Of a stretch of 5,822 nt of DNA, positions 1 to 5,776 are shown piece by piece. This DNA is from Lachnospira sp. UBA5912 (lineage in GTDB: Bacteria; Bacillota; Clostridia; Lachnospirales; Lachnospiraceae), in contig DJDY01000153.1 of NCBI GenBank assembly GCA_002435585.1, forward strand, positions 1 to 5,822, written 5' to 3'. Under the pieces are notes generated by a model, which was not told the origin of the DNA, made no database searches, and was given only the letters and a program-made list of their open reading frames with translations. The translations under genes were made by a program, and so were the position numbers. Numbering within the stretch: position 1 is the first letter of the stretch; every line of letters starts with the position of its first letter.

Positions 1-1400
1 ACATAACTTCCCATCTGTCCAACACCTGAACCATTAGCGGCATCGCCACTGTCAATGATTGTTACCTTATCTATACTCTGAAGTGGCTTTGCGACCTGCT
101 CTGCCATCTGCGGAAGCACTTTAACAAGCATTTCCATCATCGCTGCCTGACCATATTTTTCATAAGCCTCCGCTTTCTTTTCCATTGCCTCTGCTTCTGC
201 TATACCTTTGGCCTTTGTTGCCTCTGCTTCTGCTATACCTGTCTTTGATATGGCATCTGCCTCTGCCTGGGCTTTTATGGCAATAGCTTCGGCTTCTGCC
301 TGGGCTTCTACCTTTCTTGATTCAGCACGTGCCTGTGCTTCTGCTATCTTTCTATACTTTTCTGCATCCGCATCTGCCATCTGCTTTGCTTTCTCTGCGT
401 TGGCTGGCTCTACTATTGTAACTCTTAAGCTCTCCTTAGTTCTTTCAGCCTGCTTCTGTGCAAGTTCAATATTTTTCTGCTCAGATGCAATCTGAACCTG
501 AATCTGTGCTTCTGCTATCTCCTTTTGCCTCTGCTGCTTAAGAAGCTCTGCATCCATCTGTGCCTGTATAACATCCTTCTGTGTTATGTTGGACTGGATA
601 TCATGTGCAAGTTCTGCTTTAGCCTGTGCCGTCTGCTGTTCCTGCATATAATTAGCTTCTAACACCGCTTTATCTTTAGCAGCCTGGGCTATATCAGCCT
701 CTGCTTTCAACTTGGCTGATTCACCTTCCTGACGTGCCTGCGATGTCTTAATCTGCATATCTCTTGCAGCCTCAGCCTTCTGAATCTCTGCATCCTTCTT
801 TCTCTGTGCAATCATACCATCACCCAGAGCCTTGATATATCCGTTCTCATCAGATATATCTGTGATTGTGAAGTTTTTTACTTCAAGTCCCATATTTCCA
901 AGTTCTGTTCCAACTACTTCCTGGACTCTTGATGAGAATTCCTCTCTCTTCTGATACAGCTCCTCTACTGTCATAGTCGCAATAATCTCTCGAAGTTTAC
1001 CTTCAAGTACTGCAATAGCTGTTCCCTGGATATTATCAATAATCTCTTTTTCGTTACGTCCTGTGAACTGTTCAATAGCTGTTAATATACTATTTTTTTC
1101 ATTTCTTACCTTAATAACTGCTGTTGTTATAACACTTATTGGTACGCCCTGGCTCGAAAGACTACTTCTTGTTGCCACACTTAGTGGAATATTACCAAGT
1201 GATATATAATCAATTCTTTCAAATACCGGTATCACAAGTCCGCCGCCACCAGTGATAACTCTCTTCTTCATACCTGTTACAACGCCTGCTTTGTCCTGTG
1301 GAACCTTTTTCCACATTCTTAGAACTACTGTAAGAATCAGTACAATTCCTATTACTGCTGCTACAATTCCTACAATGCTGGATTCTGCTCCATATCCCAT
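1..1400 (-). CDS. floT: Flotillin (FloT/YuaG-type SPFH/PHB domain protein), C-terminus off the window
   Basis: This frame runs open from the ATG at 1398-1400 to the window edge (466 codons plus 2 bases). Flotillins of this type are around 500 residues, so only a short C-terminal piece should be missing. Residues 7-28 form one hydrophobic membrane-inserting segment, followed by basic RMWKK. An SPFH/PHB domain spans about residues 33-200 (VPQDKAGVVTG, then GNIPLSVATRSSLSSQGVPI, then GLEVKNFTITDISDENGY). The flotillin domain, about 200-420, is a long Ala/Glu/Lys/Gln-rich coiled coil with typical AEA repeats ending in AEAYEKYGQAA. Bacterial flotillins oligomerise on the inner membrane face, mark ordered lipid microdomains and affect fluidity, secretion and signalling. 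GGGAGG lies 5 bases upstream of the start. The preceding gene encodes an NfeD-like protein, the usual flotillin partner. The family call is very secure; FloT rather than FloA follows from the long EA-rich region and the NfeD neighbour. Confidence 0.96.
   Translation of the reverse strand, partial: MGYGAESSIVGIVAAVIGIVLILTVVLRMWKKVPQDKAGVVTGMKKRVITGGGGLVIPVFERIDYISLGNIPLSVATRSSLSSQGVPISVITTAVIKVRNEKNSILTAIEQFTGRNEKEIIDNIQGTAIAVLEGKLREIIATMTVEELYQKREEFSSRVQEVVGTELGNMGLEVKNFTITDISDENGYIKALGDGMIAQRKKDAEIQKAEAARDMQIKTSQARQEGESAKLKAEADIAQAAKDKAVLEANYMQEQQTAQAKAELAHDIQSNITQKDVIQAQMDAELLKQQRQKEIAEAQIQVQIASEQKNIELAQKQAERTKESLRVTIVEPANAEKAKQMADADAEKYRKIAEAQARAESRKVEAQAEAEAIAIKAQAEADAISKTGIAEAEATKAKGIAEAEAMEKKAEAYEKYGQAAMMEMLVKVLPQMAEQVAKPLQSIDKVTIIDSGDAANGSGVGQMGSY
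185..240 (-). repeat. In-frame 33-bp duplication in the flotillin coiled coil
   Basis: A 23-bp sequence occurs identically at 185-207 and 218-240, offset by 33 bp. It encodes GIAEAEA twice, at about residues 388-394 and 399-405, giving an 11-residue periodicity (GIAEAEATKAK, GIAEAEAMEKK). EA-rich repeats are normal in flotillins. The identity at the nucleotide level suggests a recent internal duplication or strong codon bias. Confidence 0.8.
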
Positions 1401-1475
1401 GTTTGCCTCCCATTTCCGGTTATGCCCATAATATGATGCATGCACAACCATATCCTTAATTATTAGTTTCAATGC

Positions 1476-1533
1476 TGATACTTACGAATTGCTTCGCTAC
1501 ACGAATGACTTTTAATCTTCCGACCCTGTATCA
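1476..1533 (-). repeat. Short (58-bp) unit of a composite intergenic repeat
   Basis: On the minus strand this unit opens with the same 25 bases as the long unit (this copy 1509-1533, long copy 1678-1702). It closes with the same 23 bases (this copy 1476-1498, long copy 1534-1556). Only about 10 unrelated bases lie between these ends, where the long unit has about 121. It begins TGATAC and ends GTATCA, a 6-bp terminal inverted repeat. It abuts the long unit directly, making the 12-bp palindrome gtatcatgatac at 1528-1539. It is best read as an internally deleted or divergent copy. It lies about 75 bp upstream of the flotillin start; the bases between (1401-1475) show the flotillin ribosome binding site but no convincing promoter. 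Confidence 0.75.
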
Positions 1534-1543
1534 TGATACTTAC

Positions 1544-1577
1544 GAATTGCTTCGCTGCCTTGCAGCTCTCGCAATTC
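1544..1577 (-). other. Two-tier stem-loop in the repeat unit
   Basis: On the minus strand GAATTGC pairs perfectly with GCAATTC (7 bp). Inside, after short GAGA and GAA bulges, GCTGC pairs with GCAGC around an AAG loop. It has no T-run, so it looks like an RNA or DNA structural element rather than a terminator. The 58-bp unit keeps only the distal half of this stem. Confidence 0.6.
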
Positions 1578-1649
1578 TGCAAACATTCGAATTCCGCTGA
1601 TTTACTCCGTAAATCGCTTCTTTCTCATGTTTGGGCGGGTCGTAATTTC

Positions 1650-1682
1650 AAAAGCTTTTCCGTGCAAGCACGGACAGCTTTT
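1650..1682 (-). terminator. Stem-loop right after the NfeD-like stop codon, possible (bidirectional) terminator or attenuator
   Basis: On the minus strand AAAAGCT pairs with AGCTTTT, and just inside TCCGTGC pairs with GCACGGA around a TT (effectively 4-base) loop. This gives 14 base pairs with one small asymmetric bulge. The arms end in A4 and T4 in both orientations, so it could work in either direction. The T-run is only four bases and belongs to the stem, so termination may be partial. It overlaps the stop codon of the NfeD-like gene and precedes the flotillin gene by about 250 bp, so it could lower flotillin expression relative to NfeD or separate the two. Confidence 0.55.
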
Positions 1683-2259
1683 AATCTTCCGACCCTGTAT
1701 CAGCATATTTATCTTCGAGATGTGTGGTGCTTTGGACGATTACGTAGGCACCATCAAATCTTAAGATATTAACTTCTTTATCCTGCTTTATTGACTCTCC
1801 ATTGGCTGATTTGGCAGGATATGATACGTTTGAACCAGTACTTAGTTGTACACTTATAGCACCAACTCCATTTTCTGGTATCGTATTACTTACTATCCCC
1901 TTTCTTAGAAGCATTTCTTCTTTATCTGCTGCAAAATTCTCTATTTTTTTGAGTCTTTTGATTGCCGATTGAAGTGCCACAGCGCATATATATCCAGATA
2001 TAAGACCTATTATAACGATAGCCGTTTCTGATAATCTACCATCAAGAATAAGTCCAAGACATCCAAATATAAGCGACCATAAACACAAACTGTTAACTGA
2101 GAAAGGTAAAAAATCCAATATAAGATCCTGTCCGAATTCAAGCTGGAATATATCAATAGATATGAAATCAACAAACCCATCGAACAGATTAAGAACTATA
2201 CTGCAAAAAGGTATCAGAATTCCTATTATTATACATGCTATACATATTGTATGAAACAT
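1681..2259 (-). CDS. NfeD-like membrane protein with C-terminal OB-fold, flotillin partner (YuaF-like)
   Basis: The protein has 192 residues with three likely membrane segments at about 3-26, 46-72 and 79-98, then a charged linker (KRLKKIENFAADKEE). A C-terminal beta-rich domain spans about 117-176 and carries the NfeD OB-fold pattern: KGIVSNTIPENGVGAISVQL, then VSYPAKSANGESI (145-157), then EVNILRFDGAYVIV. Short NfeD proteins of this build are encoded beside flotillins and are thought to support flotillin assembly or membrane-domain function; they lack the protease domain of long NfeD proteins. The ATG at 2257-2259 is preceded by AAAGGAG with 7 bases of spacing. The gene lies upstream of the flotillin gene on the same strand, matching yuaF-yuaG of Bacillus subtilis, but a 227-bp repeat structure separates the two. 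The last six residues (DTGSED) and the stop are encoded by the repeat unit, so the native tail has probably been replaced. Confidence 0.87.
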   Translation of the reverse strand: MFHTICIACIIIGILIPFCSIVLNLFDGFVDFISIDIFQLEFGQDLILDFLPFSVNSLCLWSLIFGCLGLILDGRLSETAIVIIGLISGYICAVALQSAIKRLKKIENFAADKEEMLLRKGIVSNTIPENGVGAISVQLSTGSNVSYPAKSANGESIKQDKEVNILRFDGAYVIVQSTTHLEDKYADTGSED

Positions 2260-2323
2260 ATCCCCTCTCCTTTCGCTTATCTGCCTCTTTTGTATACATA
2301 TATAGTCATCCCGCCTGCTATTC

Positions 2324-2349
2324 GTATGCTTATATATTATTCAGCATAC
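2324..2349. promoter_or_regulatory. Perfect 7-bp inverted repeat in the nfeD upstream gap
   Basis: gtatgct (2324-2330) and agcatac (2343-2349) form a perfect inverted repeat around a 12-base AT-only-but-one centre. It sits 65 bp or more upstream of the nfeD-like start, in the 139-bp AT-rich gap after the foldase gene. On the minus strand the centre contains TATA-type strings that could act as a -10, but no good -35 is found at the right distance. It could be an operator, a promoter-associated palindrome or a weak hairpin. A second, weaker pair (gcatat 2356-2361, atatgc 2371-2376) lies next to it. No convincing terminator for the upstream operon is seen in this gap. Confidence 0.35.
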
Positions 2350-2398
2350 CCGACAGCATATTATGAAAACATATGCATATAAATATTTATTATATACT

Positions 2399-3586
2399 TT
2401 AGAATCTGTTATATGTATTTGTTTCCATATCTGCTGTGAGATTATTTATATAATCTGAGTATTTCTGATTAAGCACATTGGATGCTATAGTTTCATCCAT
2501 ACTTCCATCATATGACTTACTTATGAAATATAATACATAATAGCAGTGTGATGATGTGTTCTCTATAACTGTAACATCACCTTCTTTACGATCATCTGAA
2601 AGAAGCCAGTCTGATGTTCCTGAATCCATGTTAGAGCTTGTCACTTTAGAAAGTAATGAACCCTCTGCTGTATCATATTTGCTTTCCCCTTCTTGTGCAT
2701 TTCTCTTACAAAGATCTATAAATGACTGTTCATCTGACACTCCTGCTGCAAACTCATCTGCCTTTAACTTAGCCTGTTCCATCTCTCCATCTGTAGAATC
2801 TACCGCCGTTACTGTAAACTCTCTATAATCAACCTGGTCATACAGATCCTTATGTTCATTATAATATTCTTTAACCTCTGCATCTGTAGCGGCAAAATCT
2901 TCTGTAAGTTTATTCTGATATGCATTAACTTTGAGATATTCCATGACATATTTCTTCACATTCTTCTCTGTTGCATATTGTCCTAAACTTTGCTTATAAT
3001 AATCCTTAACACTTTTTCCAGCCTGGGATGCTGCATCTTCTATCTGCTTGGTAAAATCTGCATAATCATCATCGCCTGACGTATATTCAAAGTCATTAGC
3101 CTCCATATCTTTTGTAAGTGCCTTGTATTCCTTTATGGTATTTAATGCATTATCTGCAAAATAATCATACCATGTTTTTCCCGTCTGTGAGTTAGTCTGA
3201 CTCTTATCATTCTCTGAACTCTTATATCCCATATATGAGAAATAATCAGCCATTGTCATATTGTTATAAAATGATTGTGACATCATTGCATTTTTTGATA
3301 AATTATAATACATATCAAATTCTATCTGTCCTATATTCTTTCCATCAACACTTATGAACTTGTTATGTATACGGTTATACCTTGTTCCACCTATAACTGC
3401 CGCCGCAATTATAATACCTGCTATAACACCTGCGAATACAGCTCTGAATATAATCTTTTCTCTCTTTAATCTTTTTTCTTCAGCTTTTCTTTTAGCCACT
3501 TTTCTGTCATATTTGGTCATAACCTTTTCTGCGCCTGCTGTACTCTGTGACTTGCTGGCTGACTTATTAGCATTATTGCCTGCCAT
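2399..3586 (-). CDS. Membrane-anchored SurA/PrsA-like foldase or chaperone with degenerate parvulin region
   Basis: The protein has 395 residues. A lysine/arginine-rich cytoplasmic N-terminus (about 1-45) is followed by one membrane helix at 46-67 and a long extracytoplasmic part. There is no lipobox cysteine, so unlike PrsA it would be held by an uncleaved signal anchor. After the helix comes VDGKNIGQIEFDMYYNLSKN (80-99), typical of the SurA N-terminal chaperone module. A helical region full of Lys, Asp and Tyr follows, with AATDAEVKEYYNEHKDLYDQVDYREFTVTA marking entry to a PpiC-like domain (about 252-357, ending HCYYVLYFISKSY). The usual parvulin GGxLG motif and the His near the first strand are not visible, so isomerase activity is doubtful and a holdase role is more likely. 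It would help exported proteins fold outside the membrane. It starts 5 bases after nadE, implying co-transcription; the functional link to NAD synthesis is not evident. The family call is moderately sure, the activity is not. Confidence 0.72.
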   Translation of the reverse strand: MAGNNANKSASKSQSTAGAEKVMTKYDRKVAKRKAEEKRLKREKIIFRAVFAGVIAGIIIAAAVIGGTRYNRIHNKFISVDGKNIGQIEFDMYYNLSKNAMMSQSFYNNMTMADYFSYMGYKSSENDKSQTNSQTGKTWYDYFADNALNTIKEYKALTKDMEANDFEYTSGDDDYADFTKQIEDAASQAGKSVKDYYKQSLGQYATEKNVKKYVMEYLKVNAYQNKLTEDFAATDAEVKEYYNEHKDLYDQVDYREFTVTAVDSTDGEMEQAKLKADEFAAGVSDEQSFIDLCKRNAQEGESKYDTAEGSLLSKVTSSNMDSGTSDWLLSDDRKEGDVTVIENTSSHCYYVLYFISKSYDGSMDETIASNVLNQKYSDYINNLTADMETNTYNRF

Positions 3587-3591
3587 TTTTA

Positions 3592-5544
3592 TTAATCCTC
3601 CATTATATTTTCTTTTATTTTATCAAGTTTCCTTATCCATGCTGCACTGCTTGCATCACTTGGCATTCGAAGATCTCCCCTTGGAGACACTGCAACTGAA
3701 CCAACCTTTGGTCCATCAGGGAGACATGATCTCTTAAACTGTTGTGAAAAGAATCTCCATACAAATGTACGAAGCCACTTATATATAGTTTTCTCATCAT
3801 ATTCACCTACAAATGCAAGCTTTGCAATTCTGAATAACTTCTCAGGTTCAACTCCGAATCTTAATATATGGTACATAAAGAAATCGTGAAGCTCATATGG
3901 TCCAACAAGATCTTCTGTCTTCTGTTGTATGGTTCCATCTTCATTGGGTGGAAGAAGCTCAGGACTTACTGGTGTATCAAGTACATCAGTTAACACCTCT
4001 GACAACTCTTCATTATCACAAGTATCAGCGTAATATCTTACAAGATGTCTTACCAGTGTTTTAGGCACTGATGCATTCACGCCATACATAGACATATGGT
4101 CTCCATTATATGTTGCCCATCCCAGTGCAAGTTCTGACATGTCACCTGTTCCTATAACCATACCATTAGTCTGGTTTGCTATATCCATAAGTATCTGTGT
4201 TCTCTCTCTTGCCTGACCATTCTCATACGTTACATCATGCACTGATTCATCATGTCCGATATCTTCAAAATGCTGTTTAACCGACTTTCTTATATTAATC
4301 TCTCTTAAAGCTGTCCCAAGCTTTTTACTCATCTTTATAGCATTATTATATGTTCTGTCAGTTGTTCCAAAACAAGGCATCGTAACACAGGTTATTCCTT
4401 TTCTGTCAAGTCCTAGTAAATCAAACGCCCTGACCGTAACAAGCAAAGCAAGTGTTGAATCAAGGCCTCCTGATATACCTATAACCGCGCTCTTACATCC
4501 TGTATGCTCAAGCCTTTTCTTAAGCCCATACGTCTGTATATCAAGAATTTCCTCACATCTTGCATCTCTTTCATACTTATCATAAGGAACAAAAGGTGCC
4601 TTATCAAAGAATCTTTTAAGCTTAAGATCTCTGTTTATCAGCTCAGGGCATGCAACATATGTGTAACCCTCCTTAGCAGACTTATCTTCATCAATAACGA
4701 ACGTAGACATTCTTCTTCTTTCTGAATATATCCTGTCTATATCTATATCCGCATATACTGACTGGTTTGCAAACTTTTCAGCTTCCGCAAGAAGTGAACC
4801 ATTCTCACTTATCATATTGTGGGCACTAAAAACTATATCCTGTGTTGATTCTCCATCTCCTGAACTTGAATATACATATCCACACACAAGTCTTGCTGAC
4901 TGCCCTTTGACAAGATTCTTCCTATATTCCGCCTTACCTATAGTTTCATTACTTGCTGATGCATTTACTATGAGTGTTGCTCCATTGAGTGCATGTCTTA
5001 TACTTGGTGGCTGAGGTGTCCATAAGTCCTCACATATCTCTACAGCAACCTTTAGCTTTGGATAGTTATCAAAACAAAATATTACGCTTCCACCAAATAC
5101 CGCTTCATCCTTATCTATCTTGACAGTTATATTACTTCTAAATCCCTCTGAAAACTGTCTTCTCTCATAGAACTCACCATAATTAGGTATGCACATTTTA
5201 GGTACAAGCCCCTGTACATGTCCATTCATAACCGCTGCTACAACATTATATAACTTTCCATTATACATATATGGAAGTCCTATCATAACAAGCATTCCAC
5301 TATAATCTGATGTATAATCCCTTATATCCAGAAGTACCTCCATGGCCTCATCTATAAGTGTATCCTGTAAAAACAAATCATTACATGTGTATCCTGTTAT
5401 ACATAATTCTGGAAATACAGCTACTGCTGTATCATTGCTATAAGCCTCTTTTATAAGAGCTTTAATCTGTTCTCCATTGTATACACAGTCACCCACTTTT
5501 ATCTTAGGTGTCAGTGCTGCTACTCTGATATATCCGTCTTTCAC
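3592..5544 (-). CDS. nadE: Glutamine-dependent NAD+ synthase (two-domain NadE)
   Basis: This 650-residue cytoplasmic enzyme makes the last step of NAD+ synthesis: it adenylates nicotinate adenine dinucleotide with ATP and amidates it with ammonia released from glutamine. The N-terminal nitrilase-fold glutaminase (about 5-275) shows the Glu-Lys-Cys triad: E46 in FPELCITGYTCNDLF, K116 in VPKMCIPNYGEFYERR, and C171 in VEICEDLW. The C-terminal synthetase domain has the ATP-pyrophosphatase P-loop SGGLDS (358-363), GTTDRTYNNA (393-402), GTGDMSELALGW (465-476) and the late PRGDLRMPSD (621-630). The length matches the long bacterial and eukaryotic-type enzyme, and every key motif is intact. The start is GTG (5542-5544), supported by GGAG 7 bases upstream and by alignment of the first strand (YIRVAALTP). 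It is the first gene of an operon with the membrane foldase. Confidence 0.98.
   Translation of the reverse strand: MKDGYIRVAALTPKIKVGDCVYNGEQIKALIKEAYSNDTAVAVFPELCITGYTCNDLFLQDTLIDEAMEVLLDIRDYTSDYSGMLVMIGLPYMYNGKLYNVVAAVMNGHVQGLVPKMCIPNYGEFYERRQFSEGFRSNITVKIDKDEAVFGGSVIFCFDNYPKLKVAVEICEDLWTPQPPSIRHALNGATLIVNASASNETIGKAEYRKNLVKGQSARLVCGYVYSSSGDGESTQDIVFSAHNMISENGSLLAEAEKFANQSVYADIDIDRIYSERRRMSTFVIDEDKSAKEGYTYVACPELINRDLKLKRFFDKAPFVPYDKYERDARCEEILDIQTYGLKKRLEHTGCKSAVIGISGGLDSTLALLVTVRAFDLLGLDRKGITCVTMPCFGTTDRTYNNAIKMSKKLGTALREINIRKSVKQHFEDIGHDESVHDVTYENGQARERTQILMDIANQTNGMVIGTGDMSELALGWATYNGDHMSMYGVNASVPKTLVRHLVRYYADTCDNEELSEVLTDVLDTPVSPELLPPNEDGTIQQKTEDLVGPYELHDFFMYHILRFGVEPEKLFRIAKLAFVGEYDEKTIYKWLRTFVWRFFSQQFKRSCLPDGPKVGSVAVSPRGDLRMPSDASSAAWIRKLDKIKENIMED
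3597..3601 (-). promoter_or_regulatory. Ribosome binding site of the foldase gene embedded in the nadE 3' end
   Basis: GGAGG on the minus strand is formed by the Met-Glu-Asp codons at the very end of nadE (ATG GAG GAT TAA). It lies 10 bases upstream of the foldase ATG at 3584-3586. This fixes the start codon and indicates coupled or sequential translation of the two genes. Confidence 0.8.
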
Positions 5545-5551
5545 CGCAATT

Positions 5552-5556
5552 CTCCC
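5552..5556 (-). promoter_or_regulatory. Ribosome binding site fixing the GTG start of nadE
   Basis: The minus strand reads AAAAAAGGGAG, then 7 bases, then GTG. No ATG in frame lies between this site and the conserved N-terminal strand, so GTG is the best start. Confidence 0.8.
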
Positions 5557-5576
5557 TTTTTTAACTATTTTCTATC

Positions 5577-5605
5577 AGTATATCAAATCCACAAGACATT
5601 TACAA
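5577..5605 (-). promoter_or_regulatory. Strong vegetative (sigma-A-type) promoter of nadE
   Basis: On the minus strand a -35 box TTGTAA (5600-5605) is followed by exactly 17 bases and a -10 box TATACT (5577-5582). The -10 is preceded by TG plus one base, an extended -10. Transcription would start near 5570, leaving a leader of about 25 bases with the ribosome binding site. No room remains for a riboswitch after this start. Confidence 0.8.
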
Positions 5606-5617
5606 TAAAAAAGCTGT

Positions 5618-5672
5618 CTTATACGTTTCACCTTATACGTAATAAACGTAGTTAAACAAGAGCCTTATACAC
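5618..5672 (-). repeat. Three copies of an ACGTATAAG-type motif upstream of the nadE promoter
   Basis: On the minus strand ACGTATAAG occurs at 5618-5626 and 5632-5640, offset by 14 bp. A near-copy GTGTATAAG lies at 5664-5672. The array ends 12 bases upstream of the -35 box. It could be binding sites for a regulator or alternative -10 elements. I cannot match it to a known NAD-pathway operator. Confidence 0.45.
5632..5659 (-). promoter_or_regulatory. Possible second, upstream promoter
   Basis: TTGTTT (5654-5659), 16 bases, then TATAAG (5632-5637) on the minus strand make a plausible weaker promoter. Its -10 falls inside one copy of the repeated motif. It is a match by inspection only, in AT-rich DNA where chance matches are common. 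Confidence 0.3.
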
Positions 5673-5716
5673 TTTTATCACATCTATTACATAAAACACT
5701 GCAACATAGACGTAAC

Positions 5717-5750
5717 TAAGCGGGAATCCACCATTGTGAACTCCCGCTTA
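5717..5750 (-). terminator. 15-bp stem-loop between the right-edge gene tail and nadE
   Basis: On the minus strand TAAGCGGGAGTTCAC pairs with GTGGATTCCCGCTTA around an AATG loop, with two G-T wobbles. The outer 9 bp are perfect and GC-rich. It lies about 26 bases after a possible stop codon and well before the nadE promoter, the expected place for a terminator of the preceding gene. The following bases (GTTACG) are not a good T-run, so it may instead be a regulatory or 3'-protecting hairpin. Confidence 0.5.
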
Positions 5751-5776
5751 TATTAATAAGAATATTTATAACTTCT

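Larger units (their letters stand above)
1534..1702 (-). repeat. Long (169-bp) structured unit, candidate MITE-like or dispersed repeat
   Basis: This unit shares its first 25 and last 23 bases with the adjacent 58-bp unit, and begins TGATAC and ends GTATCA on the minus strand. Its interior holds nested inverted repeats: a hairpin at 1650-1682, a 7-bp pair CAAACAT/ATGTTTG (1580-1586 with 1627-1633) enclosing a GATTTAC/GTAAATC hairpin (1599-1615), and a two-tier hairpin at 1544-1577. The outer bases flanking both units extend the inverted ends to 10 bp (atgctgatac at 1472-1481 against gtatcagcat at 1697-1706). No transposase is present and no frame looks like a real protein. The unit overlaps the 3' end of the NfeD-like gene by 22 bp and provides its stop codon. 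A non-autonomous mobile element or a dispersed structured repeat both fit; the window alone cannot decide. Confidence 0.7.

Noticed and set aside
208..495. 95-codon plus-strand frame rich in Ala and Ser
   Set aside because: It is the antisense reading of the EA-rich flotillin repeats; low-complexity composition and lack of a ribosome binding site mark it as a shadow.
1219..1413. 64-codon minus-strand frame starting 13 bases before the flotillin ATG
   Set aside because: It is the +1-type shadow of the flotillin N-terminus. Its product has no recognisable features, while the flotillin frame matches the SPFH family throughout.
1476..1702. CRISPR array interpretation of the repeated segments
   Set aside because: There are only two copies of each repeated end, the intervals are unequal (58 and 169 bp), and the repeats are unit ends rather than repeat-spacer series.
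1533..1772. 79-codon plus-strand open frame across the long repeat unit
   Set aside because: It starts in one repeat unit, crosses the other and runs antisense into the NfeD-like gene. It has no ribosome binding site and its sequence is explained by the repeat.
2556..2828. 90-codon plus-strand open frame
   Set aside because: It lies entirely antisense inside the foldase gene with no supporting signal.
3354..3737. Plus-strand hydrophobic open frame over the foldase start and nadE end
   Set aside because: It is antisense to the membrane helix of the foldase, which explains its hydrophobicity, and it crosses two well-supported genes.
4504..5014. Two plus-strand frames (4504-4725 and 4817-5014) inside nadE
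   Set aside because: Both are antisense to intact, highly conserved nadE sequence.
5545..5616. Riboswitch in the nadE leader
   Set aside because: The predicted transcript start leaves only about 25 leader bases, mostly the ribosome binding site, so there is no space for an aptamer unless the upstream promoter is used.
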